The notes under the pieces are model-generated. The model was not told where the DNA came from, made no database searches, and saw only the letters and a list, made by a program, of their open reading frames with translations. A DNA stretch of 64,000 nt from Roseomonas elaeocarpi (GTDB taxonomy: Bacteria > Pseudomonadota > Alphaproteobacteria > Acetobacterales > Acetobacteraceae), in NCBI RefSeq assembly GCF_042433915.1, contig NZ_JBHLUN010000008.1:412224-476223 (forward strand), in the 5' to 3' direction. Shown here piece by piece: positions 26,315 through 37,472 of the stretch. A program made the translations under genes and the position numbers. Every line of letters starts with the position of its first letter. The first letter of the stretch is position 1.

Positions 26315-26490
26315 GGCGGGCGGCACCCTACAGGGCGCGGGCGGCGGAACAAGCGCGATGGCGGCGGGGCGCCGCCGCGCGGCGGGCGTGGCCGCGCGTC
26401 GCCCCCATTCTGCGGGAGGGCCGATCTTGCCCGGCAGGTTCCGGCTGTATCAGAGTGCGACGGGTGTTTCAGCGCAGGAGTCGCGTCCTA

Positions 26491-29400
26491 GTGTCGCCTT
26501 TTGGACGGTCTTCCTGGCTGGTAGCGGCACTCGCCTCCACGGCGCTGGTGTCGATCCCGCCCGCGCTGGCGCAGAACGTGGTGCTGGCGCCGGGGCAGAC
26601 CTACGACATCGGCGTGGGCAGCGGCGCCACGATCGACACGCTCAACGGCGCGGCCGGCAGCCGGGTGACGTTGGGGACCAACACGCTGACGATCGGCGCC
26701 GGCGGCAGCTTCGCGGGCAGCATCCAGCAGGATGGCGGGCTGACAGTCGGCGGCGGCACGCTGACGCTGGGTGGAACGAATACCTATACTGGCCTGACCA
26801 CGATCCAGTCCGGCGCCACGCTGCGGCTGGGTGCGGGCGGCAGCCTTTCGGCGAGCACAGGGGTGTTCCTTCCCAGAGGCGGCACGCTCGACCTGAATGG
26901 ACAGAACCAGACGCTCAGCCGGCTCCGTGGATCAGACCAATGGCTCCCCACCAACAACGTCGGCGGCAATGTAGTGCTCGGCAGTGGGACGTTGACCCTG
27001 AACATCGGGCCGCCGACCACGCAGATCCCGTACGAGAACATCTTCGGCGGCGTGATCAGCGGCACCGGCGCCCTGGTGAAGACGGGCTCCAGCTCGCTCT
27101 GGCTGACAGGCGAGAACACCTACACGGGCGGCACCTACATCCTGGAAGGGGAACTCGCAGCCGGCCCCGCCTATATCTTTCCTTCGCGGATCAGGTCACT
27201 CGCCAGCAACGCGCCGCTGTTCGTGGCATCGGGCGCCAGCTTCTATCTTTCTCAGAATGTCTTGTCGGTCACGACGCTCGGCGGTGGCGGCACGATCACG
27301 CTGGACAATGCCTCGCTCTACGTCGGGGGCGATAACAGCGACAGCCGCTTCGACGGCCAGATTTCCGGCGGGTACACCAGCTACGTTGGGTCCAGCTCCC
27401 TGGGCCACTCGTCGGAGGTGGTGGCAAAAAGCGGGACCGGCACCCTGACGCTGACGAATCCTCAGGCGCTGTACGGGCCGGTCATCGTGGGCGGGGGTGT
27501 CCTGGCCCTCACGGGACAGGCCTCCGCGTCCTACGCGGGATTTTCGATCGGCGGTAACGGCGTGCTGGACCTGACCGGAACCACCACGACGCCGGCGATC
27601 CTGAGCCTCGACGGCAACAATCCCTTTGCTCCCACTGTCGCCACGTCCGGACAGGTGCGCCTTGGGTCCTCGGGACTGCGCCTGACCAACCCGAGCTACA
27701 ATCCGCGCACGATCGGCGTTTCGAGAGACGGGTACTTTAACGGCACCATCAGCGGCGACGGGCCGCTGATCCTGGGCCCAGAAGGTATTCTCGCCGATCC
27801 GGCCGCCTACAACGCGGTGGTGCGCCAGTACCTGGAAGGGGTGAACACCTACACCGGCGGCACGTTGATCGAGGCCGGCACGCTGGTGATCGGCCGAAGC
27901 GGCAACGCTGCCGCCCGCCTAGCCGGAGCGGTGTCCGTGCGAAGCCTGGGAGCCCTGGCCGGCTACGGCGCGATCGCTGGAAGCGTTGTCAGCGATGGCG
28001 TGGTTGCGCCGGGTTCGGAAGGTCTGCTTCTCAGCCCTGTCGTCGGCTACGCGCCCGGCACCGGAACGCTGCGGCTGGGCGGCGACTACACGCAGGGTGT
28101 GGGCGGAACGCTTGCAGTCGCCATCACGCCGGCGGCCAGCTCACGCCTCGACGTCGGTGGCACGGCGCGACTGGCCGGCACGCTGTCGCTTCTGCCGCTC
28201 GGCACCGGCTTCACCCTGAATAGTGAATACGAGGTGCTGACAGCGGCCGGAGGGGTACAGGGCTACTTCCAGGCCGTGCCGGCCTCGTTGGACGGGCTGC
28301 CAGTCACGGTTCTCTACGGGGCCGATCGGGTGGTGGTGGTGCTGCGGCAGGAGCCCGTGAAGGGCGGCGGTGGTGGCACCCCAGTCGAGAGCATGGTGAT
28401 CGACCGCTCCAAGCCCTTCTTCACGCAGGATGACACCGCGGCGCGGCTGGCGACGGTCCAGTTCAACGGCGGCACCCTGCGCCCTTCCATCACCACCCAG
28501 ATCCCACGCCCGGTCGCGGTCTCCGCGGCCGGCGCCGTGGTGGACACGCGTGACGCGGACCTTGTGCTGAGCAACGCCGTGACGGGCGGGGGCGGCCTGA
28601 CCGCGCAGGGCGGCGGGCGGCTGACGCTGGCCGGCGCCGCGGATCTCGGCGGCGCGGTCACGGCGGCAGAGGGGGAACTGCGCGTGGACGGCACGCTCTC
28701 GGCCGCCTCGCTGGAGGTCCGGCCGGGCGCGGTGCTGCGTGGCACCGGCACCGTCGCGGCGCCGACGGCGGTGGCGGGCACGCTGGCGCCGGGCAACAGC
28801 CCCGGCACGCTGCGCTTCACCGCGCCGGTGACGCTGGCCGACGGGGCGGTGCTGCGCCTCGACGTCGATGGGCCGGGCACCGGCAACGGGGCGGGCAACT
28901 ATAGCCGCGTCGTGGTGGAGGGGGCGGGCTTCACCGCCGCCGGCACGCTGGCACCAGTGTTGCGCGGCATCACGGGCGATGCCACGAACGGCTACACCCC
29001 GCCGGTCGGCCAGGGCTTCACGGTGGTCGCGGCCCAAGGGGGCGTCGCGGGCAGCTTCGCGGCGCTGGCGCAGCCCGAGGGGCTGGCGCCGGGCACGCGC
29101 TTCGACGCGCTCTACGGTTCGGACACGTTGACGCTCTACGCCACGCCGGCCTCCTATGCCGGGCTGGCTGCGGCGGGGGTGCGGCAGTCGGCCAACGAGC
29201 GCGCGGTGGGCAGTGGCCTCGACGCGCTGCGCCCCCTGCCGGGGCAGCGGCCGGACGCAGCCGTGGCGCCGGCGCTGGAGCGGCTCTACCCGCTGGGTCT
29301 GCCGGCGGTGGCGGCCACGATCCGCACGCTCGGCGCGCCGATCTACGGCGACGCGCTGGTGGGCGCGGTGGAGCGCGAGCGGCTGTTCGGCCGCACCCTG

Positions 29401-30294
29401 TCCGGCCGGCTCGCGGGCGAGGACGCGCCGTTGGCGTCCGGCGACGAGGTGGCGCCCTTCGGTGCCAATGGCACGGCCTGGATCAGCGGGCTGGGCCAGC
29501 ATTTCCGCACCGGCGAGCGGGGCGGCCAGACCGGCTACACCGCCGACCTCGGCGGCGTGTCGGCCGGTGCCGAGGCGCGCGGCCACGAGGACTGGCTGGC
29601 GGGCTTCGCGCTCGGCTTCACCACGGGGCGCGTGTCGTCCAAGGCCACCGGGGCGCAGGCGCGCTCCGACACGGGGCATCTCGGCCTTTATGGCAGCTGG
29701 ACGCCGGGACCCTGGTACGTCGAGGCGCAGGTGACCGGCAGCCTGGGCGAGGCCAAGGTGCGCCGCTCGCTGGGCGCCACCGGCCTGTCGGTGCGCAGCG
29801 ACCCGGACACCTCCGGCGTGGCGGGCGAGGTCGGCGCCGGGGCCGAGTTGTTGCTCGGCGGCTGGCGGCTGCGACCAGGCGCGGGGCTGCGGGTGGATGC
29901 GCAGCACCGCGACGGGGTGCGCGAGCGCGGCGCCGGGGCGCTGGGCCTGCGGGTGGAGGATGACGGCGTGACGGGGGTGCTGGGTACGCTGGGGGCCACG
30001 GCGTCGCGGCGCTTCGCGCTCTCGCCCGGCATCGGCGTGTCGCCGAGCCTGCGGCTGCAATGGGGGCACGACTTCGCCGACGTGACCACGGGCACGGAGG
30101 CCGCCTTCGCGGGGGCGCAGGACGCGGTGTTCCGCGTCACTTCCTCGCATGGCGGGCGCGACCGGCTGCTGGCGGGGGCCGGGGCCAGCATCGACCTGCC
30201 CTGGAACCTCGCGGTCTTCGCCTCCTACGGCGTCGACCTGCGCAGCAACTACACCGCCCAGACCGTCACCGGCGGCATCTCCTGGCGCTGGTGA
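26491..30294 (+). CDS. Autotransporter with beta-helical passenger and outer-membrane barrel
   Basis: A type Va secreted surface protein, 1267 residues from GTG 26491 (AGGAG 10 nt upstream); GTG 26455 would add 12 basic residues. The signal peptide ends near ALAQ. The passenger (about 30-970) has PATR-type repeats with NTYTG-T motifs (NTYTGLTTI, NTYTGGTYI, NTYTGGTLIE) and long Gly/Thr-rich beta-helix strands. A Gly-rich joint KGGGGGTP near 630 separates two passenger parts. The last ~280 residues are the autotransporter barrel, starting near AWISGLGQHF and ending in GGISWRW with terminal aromatic Trp as needed for BAM recognition. No protease catalytic motif is evident, so an adhesin-like role is an inference. 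Confidence 0.92.
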   Translation: MSPFGRSSWLVAALASTALVSIPPALAQNVVLAPGQTYDIGVGSGATIDTLNGAAGSRVTLGTNTLTIGAGGSFAGSIQQDGGLTVGGGTLTLGGTNTYTGLTTIQSGATLRLGAGGSLSASTGVFLPRGGTLDLNGQNQTLSRLRGSDQWLPTNNVGGNVVLGSGTLTLNIGPPTTQIPYENIFGGVISGTGALVKTGSSSLWLTGENTYTGGTYILEGELAAGPAYIFPSRIRSLASNAPLFVASGASFYLSQNVLSVTTLGGGGTITLDNASLYVGGDNSDSRFDGQISGGYTSYVGSSSLGHSSEVVAKSGTGTLTLTNPQALYGPVIVGGGVLALTGQASASYAGFSIGGNGVLDLTGTTTTPAILSLDGNNPFAPTVATSGQVRLGSSGLRLTNPSYNPRTIGVSRDGYFNGTISGDGPLILGPEGILADPAAYNAVVRQYLEGVNTYTGGTLIEAGTLVIGRSGNAAARLAGAVSVRSLGALAGYGAIAGSVVSDGVVAPGSEGLLLSPVVGYAPGTGTLRLGGDYTQGVGGTLAVAITPAASSRLDVGGTARLAGTLSLLPLGTGFTLNSEYEVLTAAGGVQGYFQAVPASLDGLPVTVLYGADRVVVVLRQEPVKGGGGGTPVESMVIDRSKPFFTQDDTAARLATVQFNGGTLRPSITTQIPRPVAVSAAGAVVDTRDADLVLSNAVTGGGGLTAQGGGRLTLAGAADLGGAVTAAEGELRVDGTLSAASLEVRPGAVLRGTGTVAAPTAVAGTLAPGNSPGTLRFTAPVTLADGAVLRLDVDGPGTGNGAGNYSRVVVEGAGFTAAGTLAPVLRGITGDATNGYTPPVGQGFTVVAAQGGVAGSFAALAQPEGLAPGTRFDALYGSDTLTLYATPASYAGLAAAGVRQSANERAVGSGLDALRPLPGQRPDAAVAPALERLYPLGLPAVAATIRTLGAPIYGDALVGAVERERLFGRTLSGRLAGEDAPLASGDEVAPFGANGTAWISGLGQHFRTGERGGQTGYTADLGGVSAGAEARGHEDWLAGFALGFTTGRVSSKATGAQARSDTGHLGLYGSWTPGPWYVEAQVTGSLGEAKVRRSLGATGLSVRSDPDTSGVAGEVGAGAELLLGGWRLRPGAGLRVDAQHRDGVRERGAGALGLRVEDDGVTGVLGTLGATASRRFALSPGIGVSPSLRLQWGHDFADVTTGTEAAFAGAQDAVFRVTSSHGGRDRLLAGAGASIDLPWNLAVFASYGVDLRSNYTAQTVTGGISWRW

Positions 30295-30304
30295 GTGGCC
30301 TGCC

Positions 30305-30883
30305 TCAGCCCCGCAGATGCGCGGGGATGCGCAGGCCCAGGCCTGTCGGCACCGGCCATTCCTCGCGCACCCGGCGGATCGTGGTGAAGCCGGCCGCGAG
30401 GTAGTTCGGCAGGGCGCGCGGATGGTCGGCGGTGCAGGTGTTCACCGTCAGCACGGTGCAGCCTTCCGCCCAGCACGTGTCCACCGCCTGGCGCAGGAAG
30501 GCGCGGCCCAGTCCCTGCCCCACCGCGTGCGGCAGGAGGCCGAAGTAGCTCAGGTTGACGGTGTTGCCGGCGCGGCGCTCGAGCTCGTAGAAGCCGGCCG
30601 GCTCGCCGCCCTGGTAGAGGACGTGGATGGAGATGGCCGGGCTGGCGAGGATGTCGCGCAGCCTGGCATCGGGCACGGTGCGGCGGAACCACCAGAGGTA
30701 TTCGCCGCCCACCGTGTCGTAGAGGTAGCGGTAGAACGGCACGGTGGGGCGGCTGAGCCGCTCCACCACCGCGTCGGCCGGAAGCGGCCGGACGGCTCCT
30801 TCCGGCGGGTGGTCCATGCGGAGAAAGGTGACGTCCACGGTGACGGGGACGACGGCCTGGGGGTGCACCACATGGACCGACAT
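30305..30883 (-). CDS. GNAT family N-acetyltransferase
   Basis: 192 residues. Acetyl-CoA-binding segment: LSYFGLLPHAVGQGLGRAFL near 115-134, with the Q/RxxGxG/A-type loop as VGQGLG. Further features are the N-terminal VTVDVTFLRMDHPP, the IHVLYQGGEPAGFYELE strand pair and the C-terminal VNTCTADHPRALPNYLAAGF, as in many small-molecule acetyltransferases. Substrate unknown. ATG 30883 lies 4 bp after the rpoD stop, so it is probably cotranscribed with rpoD. It converges with the autotransporter gene with only 10 bp between stops, leaving no room for a separate terminator. Confidence 0.88.
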   Translation of the reverse strand: MSVHVVHPQAVVPVTVDVTFLRMDHPPEGAVRPLPADAVVERLSRPTVPFYRYLYDTVGGEYLWWFRRTVPDARLRDILASPAISIHVLYQGGEPAGFYELERRAGNTVNLSYFGLLPHAVGQGLGRAFLRQAVDTCWAEGCTVLTVNTCTADHPRALPNYLAAGFTTIRRVREEWPVPTGLGLRIPAHLRG

Positions 30884-30887
30884 GGGC

Positions 30888-32810
<1,923 letters not shown>

Positions 32811-32879
32811 TCCGAGCCTCCGAAATGCATGGCACCCGACGCCTGCCCGCCGGGTCCATGCCGTGAAATTGTGTCTACC

Positions 32880-34778
32880 CTAGAGCCCGTCCAGGCCCGT
32901 ATCGCCACGCTGAACGGCGTCGAGCGCTTCTTTCAGCCGGTAGGCCCGCCGCTCCGCCGCCGGATCATTGGTTTCGATCCATTCCTGCAAGGCCTGACGC
33001 CGATCCTCGATCAAGGTGTCCTTGCCCCGCAGCAGGGCGTAGAAATGCCACCACGCCCCCAGAACCTCCGCCGGCTGAGCATCCGGTCCGGCCGCCGCCG
33101 GCAGCCCGGTCTTTTCCGTGGCCCAGGCGTGAACCTCACCCAGTTCAGCCGCGTGCAGGTGGGCGAGCAGAGTCGCGGAGTCAAGCGTTCGTGAGTTTTC
33201 CGTGTGCGATCCGTGACAACTGAGCACGCCGTGGCGCAGCCGCTCGCACTCGCCGGGCGGCAGGTCCAGCAGCGCGCAGGCTTCCTCGACCTCGTCCAGG
33301 ATCCAGGGATGGGCCACGGTGATCGCCAGCAGGCAGCGGGCCTGTTCCAGCCGCGCGCCGTCGGCCGAGATCGGCCGGCGCTCGATCCGGATCGGCGGCG
33401 GGCGGCGGTTGCCACCGGGGCGCCGGCTGAAGCCGCCCTCCCCGTCGCTGTTCCGGCGGGGTGCCGGGACGCCGGCGCCGCCGCCACCGGCACCTTGGGG
33501 CGCGCCGCCCGGGCGGTTGTTGCGGCGGTTGCTGAAGAAGCGCTCGAACAGGGCCGAGCGGTATTCCGAGGCCAGCGCCTTGTCGGGAATGCGCGCGGCG
33601 TATTCCGCCAGGTCGTTGCGCAGCGCCGCGCGCTGGGCCGGTGAGCCGCCCTCCCGGTCCTTCGCCAGGATATCGTAGAGCGCCTCGTGCATCGGCCGGG
33701 CACCGTCCAGCACCGCCTGGAAGGCGGGCGCGCCCTGGCGCAGCACCAGCGTGTCCGGGTCCTCTCCGGCGGGTAAGGTGGCGAAGCGCAGCGAGCGCTC
33801 GGGGTTGAGCAGCGGCAGCGCGATCTCGGCGGCGCGGGCCTGGGCGCGGGCGCCGGCGGCATCGCCGTCGAAGCACAGCACCGGCTCGGGCGCCATGCGC
33901 CACATCTCGCTGATCTGGTCCTCGGTGATCGCGGTGCCGAGCGGGGCGACGGCGCTGGCAAACCCCGCCTGATGCAGGGCGATCACGTCCATGTAGCCTT
34001 CCACCGCCACCACCGTGGCGCCGCGATGGGCGGCCTCGCGCGCGAAATCCAGGCCGTACAGGTTGCGGCGCTTGGAGAAGAGCTCGGTTTCCGGGCCGTT
34101 CAGGTATTTGGGCTGGCCGTCGCCCAGGATGCGGCCGCCGAAGGAGATGATCCGCCCGCGCCGGTCGCGGATCGGGAACATCACGCGGTTGAAGAAGAAG
34201 TCCGAGAAGCCGCCGTCGCGCTCGTTGGGCTTGGTGAGGCCCGCCTCGGCCAGGCGGGCGGGTTCGATCCGCAGCGGCGCCAGGTCCGCCGCCAGCGCGC
34301 CGCGGCCGCCGCCGGACCAACCCAGGCCGAAGCGCTCGATGGTGTCCTCCGTCAGGCCGCGGCGGCGCAGGTAGTCGAGCGCCGGCTGCCCTTCGGGCGA
34401 GCGGAGGCGGCGCTGCATGGCCTGGCAGGCGGCCTCCATCACGTCGTGGAGGTCGCGGGCGCGGTTCTCGCGCTCCACCTGCTGCGGGCTTTCCTTCGGC
34501 ACCTCGAGCCCGGCCTCGGCCGCCAGCCGCTCCACCGCGTCGCGGAAGGGGGCGCCCTCGGTGTTCATCACGAAGGCGATGGCGTCGCCGTGCGCGCCGC
34601 AGCCGAAGCAGTGGTAGTGGTCGTCGTAGACGTAGAAGGAGGGCGACTTCTCGTTGTGGAAGGGGCAGCAGCCCTTCCACTGGCGCCCGTTCTTCACGAG
34701 CTTGGTGCGGCGCCCGATCAGCGAGGGAAGCGGCGTGCGGGCGCGCAGTTCTTCCAGGAAGGCGGGCGGGAGGGCCAT
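32880..34778 (-). CDS. dnaG: DNA primase
   Basis: Synthesises RNA primers at the replication fork; 632 residues. CHC2 zinc domain: Cys38, His41, Cys57 and Cys60 in CCPFHNEKSPSF and HCFGCG. The core contains FSKRRNLYGLD and the TOPRIM VVAVEGYMDVIALHQAG with the acidic catalytic residues, then CFDGDAAG. Residues ~420-470 are a Gly/Pro/Arg-rich linker, and the C-terminal DnaB-binding region follows. The order dnaG-rpoD-GNAT on the minus strand suggests one transcript. Confidence 0.97.
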   Translation of the reverse strand: MALPPAFLEELRARTPLPSLIGRRTKLVKNGRQWKGCCPFHNEKSPSFYVYDDHYHCFGCGAHGDAIAFVMNTEGAPFRDAVERLAAEAGLEVPKESPQQVERENRARDLHDVMEAACQAMQRRLRSPEGQPALDYLRRRGLTEDTIERFGLGWSGGGRGALAADLAPLRIEPARLAEAGLTKPNERDGGFSDFFFNRVMFPIRDRRGRIISFGGRILGDGQPKYLNGPETELFSKRRNLYGLDFAREAAHRGATVVAVEGYMDVIALHQAGFASAVAPLGTAITEDQISEMWRMAPEPVLCFDGDAAGARAQARAAEIALPLLNPERSLRFATLPAGEDPDTLVLRQGAPAFQAVLDGARPMHEALYDILAKDREGGSPAQRAALRNDLAEYAARIPDKALASEYRSALFERFFSNRRNNRPGGAPQGAGGGGAGVPAPRRNSDGEGGFSRRPGGNRRPPPIRIERRPISADGARLEQARCLLAITVAHPWILDEVEEACALLDLPPGECERLRHGVLSCHGSHTENSRTLDSATLLAHLHAAELGEVHAWATEKTGLPAAAGPDAQPAEVLGAWWHFYALLRGKDTLIEDRRQALQEWIETNDPAAERRAYRLKEALDAVQRGDTGLDGL

Positions 34779-34887
34779 CAGCCTGTCTTTAAGGCAGTTC
34801 GCACGGGGCTTTGCGCGTCATCTGCGTGGATCAGCAATGTTCAGCCTCCTTGTGCGCCGCAAGGTCGTGCCAGGATAGATCGGCATC

Positions 34888-35397
34888 ATGATGGCGCGAG
34901 AACCCATGAGCATCGATTCGCACCTCCCCGGCCCGCAGCAGCCCTCAGGCTTCCAAGGGCAATCCCGGGGCACCTGGTCCGGCCGCGACCCGCGGCGCGA
35001 CGACCGTCGCCGCAGCGAGCGCCTGGCCGAGGGCGGGATCGTGGCCGGGCTGATGCTGGCCAGCGTCGTGGCGACGGCCTGGATGCTGGGCGGCGGGCGG
35101 CAGCTCTCGGTCGCGGTCAGCCCACAGGCGGACTACCGGCTGGAGTTCTGGCGCCCGACGCGGGTGCAGCAGATCCTCCACCCCCTGCACGAGGAACCGG
35201 CGCTGGTGCGGCTCTACCGCGTCACCGACAACTGCCTCCTGCGGGAAAGCGACGTGATCGACCTCAGCGAGGACGGCGAAGAGGCCCGTTGGGCGGTGCC
35301 GGACCGCGGCGAGGTGTCGGTGGGCCAGACGCTGAGCTGGGAAGGCCTGCCGCCGGCGCCGGGCGGCGGGGACTGCCCGGAGCTGGCGGTCGAGTAA
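34888..35397 (+). CDS. Hypothetical single-pass membrane protein
   Basis: 169 residues. The N-terminal ~45 residues are charged and Arg-rich (RDPRRDDRRRSERLAEGG), followed by one membrane segment at about 50-69 (GIVAGLMLASVVATAWML) and a ~95-residue periplasmic part ending in CPEL. The periplasmic part contains DYRLEFWRP, RLYRVTDNCLL and two Cys that could pair. I do not recognise a family. ATG 34888 has AGGA upstream; ATG 34906 is an alternative. Divergent from dnaG, convergent with yqeY. Confidence 0.7.
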   Translation: MMAREPMSIDSHLPGPQQPSGFQGQSRGTWSGRDPRRDDRRRSERLAEGGIVAGLMLASVVATAWMLGGGRQLSVAVSPQADYRLEFWRPTRVQQILHPLHEEPALVRLYRVTDNCLLRESDVIDLSEDGEEARWAVPDRGEVSVGQTLSWEGLPPAPGGGDCPELAVE

Positions 35398-35412
35398 GGG
35401 ACCGCCGGCCCG

Positions 35413-35444
35413 CGGGTGGGCGGGGCCAGGCCCCACCCCGGGCG
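35413..35444. terminator. GC-rich stem-loop between convergent genes
   Basis: Imperfect stem with inner GGGGCC/GGCCCC and outer GGGTGG/CCACCC-type pairing, placed between the stop codons at 35397 and 35449. No clear T-tract. Confidence 0.4.
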
Positions 35445-35448
35445 TGCC

Positions 35449-35907
35449 TCAGCCGCCCAGCTTCGCCTTCACGAGCGGGCCGACCTTGGCCATGTCCAGC
35501 GTGGCCGCGTGCTTGGCCTTCAGCGCCGCCATGACCTTGCCCATCTCCTTGATCGAGGTGGCGCCGGTCTCGGCCACGGCCTCGTCCACGGCGGCGGCCG
35601 TGGCGGCCTCGTCCATCTGCTGCGGCAGGAAGGACTCGATCACCGCGATCTCCGCCTCCTCCTTCTCGGCAAGCTCGGGGCGGTTGCCCTGTCGGTACAT
35701 CTCCACGCTTTCGCGCCGGCTCTTGCTCATGCCGCGTAGCATCGAGACGATCTGCTCGTCGGGCACCTTGTCGACGCCCGACGGGCGTGCGGCGATGTCG
35801 GTGTCCTTCAGCTTGGCCATGATCATGCGAATCGTGGAGGTCGTCGCCTTGTCACCGCCCTGCATGGCGGTCTTGAGGTCGGCGGTGAAGCGGGTGCGCA
35901 GGTCCAT
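35449..35907 (-). CDS. yqeY: GatB/YqeY domain-containing protein
   Basis: 152 residues, the stand-alone YqeY domain related to the tRNA-binding tail of GatB. Typical patterns: LRTRFTADLKTAMQGGDK at the start, RMIMAKLKDTDIA, and ESFLPQQMDEAATAAAVDEAVAETGA in the middle. The C-terminus is MGKVMAALKAKHAATLDMAKVGPLVKAKL, as in the family. A tRNA-related role is assumed from homology only. It is divergent from the HTH-carA gene and shares its operator-bearing intergenic region. Confidence 0.93.
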   Translation of the reverse strand: MDLRTRFTADLKTAMQGGDKATTSTIRMIMAKLKDTDIAARPSGVDKVPDEQIVSMLRGMSKSRRESVEMYRQGNRPELAEKEEAEIAVIESFLPQQMDEAATAAAVDEAVAETGATSIKEMGKVMAALKAKHAATLDMAKVGPLVKAKLGG

Positions 35908-35939
35908 GGACGGGCTCTCCGGAGGGTCGGGAAGAAGGT

Positions 35940-35956
35940 TGGGAAAAAATTTCCCA
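35940..35956. promoter_or_regulatory. Putative operator 1 for the CarA-fused HTH regulator
   Basis: A perfect 17-bp palindrome TGGGAA-AAAAT-TTCCCA (arms extend to 7 bp), 33 bp upstream of the yqeY start. Its centre is 43 bp from the second palindrome, about four helical turns. A lone TGGGAA half-site lies between them at 35967. Confidence 0.65.
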
Positions 35957-35982
35957 GCCTTATGGATGGGAAATGGTGGACT

Positions 35983-35999
35983 TGGGAAATCAGTTCCCA
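35983..35999. promoter_or_regulatory. Putative operator 2 for the CarA-fused HTH regulator
   Basis: TGGGAA-ATCAG-TTCCCA, the same arms as operator 1 with a different spacer, 13 bp upstream of the chosen start at 36012. Its position over the start region suits repression of the downstream gene. Confidence 0.65.
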
Positions 36000-36011
36000 G
36001 ATAAGGGTTCC

Positions 36012-37472
36012 ATGCGGTCCGTGGAAGAGATCATCACCCTGATGGGCGGCGCCGAGGCAGTGGCGAGCCGCTGCGGCGTCGGCCTCGAAGCCGTGCGCAA
36101 GTGGCGGCAGTCGCGCGCCATCCCGCCCAAGCACTGGGCGGCGGTGCTGTCCGCCACCGGGCTGGGCTTCCACGAGATGCCGCGCGGCGGCTCCGCCGAT
36201 GCCGGTTCCGACCCGTCCGCGGGCGAGAAGCCGTCGGCCGCCGCGGCGCAACCAACCCCTCCGGAGAAGACGATGCCCGAGCCTGTCGAGACCGTGTCCG
36301 GGACCCGCGGCGGGGATGTTCCGCCCGGCGCCACCGCCTGCGTGGTGCTGAGCGACGGCAGCGTGTTCTGGGGCCGCGGCTTCGGCGCGGCGGCGCGGCA
36401 GGTGGGCGAGATCTGCTTCAACACGGGCCTCACGGGTTACCAGGAAACACTGACCGACCCGTCCTATGCCGGGCAGATCATCACCTTCACCTTTCCCCAT
36501 ATCGGCAACGTCGGCGCCAATGGCGAGGACGTGGAAAGCACGACGCCCGCCGCGCGCGGGCTGATCGTGAAGGCCGACCTGACCGAGCCCTCCAACTACC
36601 GCGCCACGCGCCACTTGGACGACTGGCTCAAGAGCTTCGGCATCCCCGGCATCGCCGGCGTCGACACCCGCGCGCTGACGATCCGCATCCGTGACCTCGG
36701 CGCGCCCAACGGCGTGATCTGCCACGCGCCGGACGGGGTGTTCGACCTCGCCGCGCTGCGGGCCGAGGCGGCGGGCTGGCCGGGGCTGGAAGGCATGGAC
36801 CTGGCGAAGGACGTGTCCTGCCGGCAGTCCTACAACTGGGAAGGCGGTCTCTGGAGCTGGGCCGAGGGCTACGCCGCCAAGACCCCGAAGCGCCACCGCG
36901 TGGTGGCCGTGGACTACGGCGCCAAGCGCAACATCCTGCGCTGCCTGGCCGATGCCGGCTGCGAGGTGACGGTGGTACCGGCGACGGCCACCGCCGAGGA
37001 GATCCTGCGTCACGAGCCCGACGGCGTTTTCCTGAGCAACGGCCCGGGCGACCCGGCGGCCACGGGCGAATACGCCGTGCCGGCGATCCAGGGCGTGCTG
37101 GAGGCCCAGAAGCCGGTCTTCGGCATCTGCCTCGGCCACCAGCTGCTGGCGCTGGCGCTGGGGGCCAAGACCTACAAGCTCGACCGCGGGCACCGCGGCG
37201 CGAACCAGCCGGTGAAGGACCTCGCCACCGGGCGGGTGGAGATCACCTCGCAGAACCATGGCTTCGCGGTGGACGACAAGTCGCTGCCCGAAGGCGTCAG
37301 CATCACCCACGTCTCGCTGTTCGACGGCTCCAACGAGGGCATCGCCTGCGAGGCCAAGCGCGCCTTCTCGGTGCAGTACCACCCGGAAGCCTCGCCGGGG
37401 CCGAGCGACAGCCACTACCTGTTCCACCGCTTCACCGCGGTGATGAGCAAGGCCAAGGGAGAGCCGGCGTGA
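36012..37472 (+). CDS. carA: Carbamoyl-phosphate synthase small subunit with N-terminal HTH domain
   Basis: 486 residues in one open frame. Residues 1-55 are a Cro/YdaS-like helix-turn-helix (EEIITLMGGAEAVASRCG, VGLEAVRKWR, IPPKHWAAVL), joined by a Pro/Ala/Ser linker (56-87) to a complete CarA: N-terminal domain, then a class I glutaminase with Cys373 in FGICLGHQ and His457/Glu459 in HPEAS. The glutaminase supplies ammonia to CarB. An internal ATG at 36273 with GGAGAAG upstream would make a normal ~399-residue CarA, so both a fusion and a separate CarA could be produced. The twin palindromes upstream suggest autoregulation. Confidence 0.93.
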   Translation: MRSVEEIITLMGGAEAVASRCGVGLEAVRKWRQSRAIPPKHWAAVLSATGLGFHEMPRGGSADAGSDPSAGEKPSAAAAQPTPPEKTMPEPVETVSGTRGGDVPPGATACVVLSDGSVFWGRGFGAAARQVGEICFNTGLTGYQETLTDPSYAGQIITFTFPHIGNVGANGEDVESTTPAARGLIVKADLTEPSNYRATRHLDDWLKSFGIPGIAGVDTRALTIRIRDLGAPNGVICHAPDGVFDLAALRAEAAGWPGLEGMDLAKDVSCRQSYNWEGGLWSWAEGYAAKTPKRHRVVAVDYGAKRNILRCLADAGCEVTVVPATATAEEILRHEPDGVFLSNGPGDPAATGEYAVPAIQGVLEAQKPVFGICLGHQLLALALGAKTYKLDRGHRGANQPVKDLATGRVEITSQNHGFAVDDKSLPEGVSITHVSLFDGSNEGIACEAKRAFSVQYHPEASPGPSDSHYLFHRFTAVMSKAKGEPA

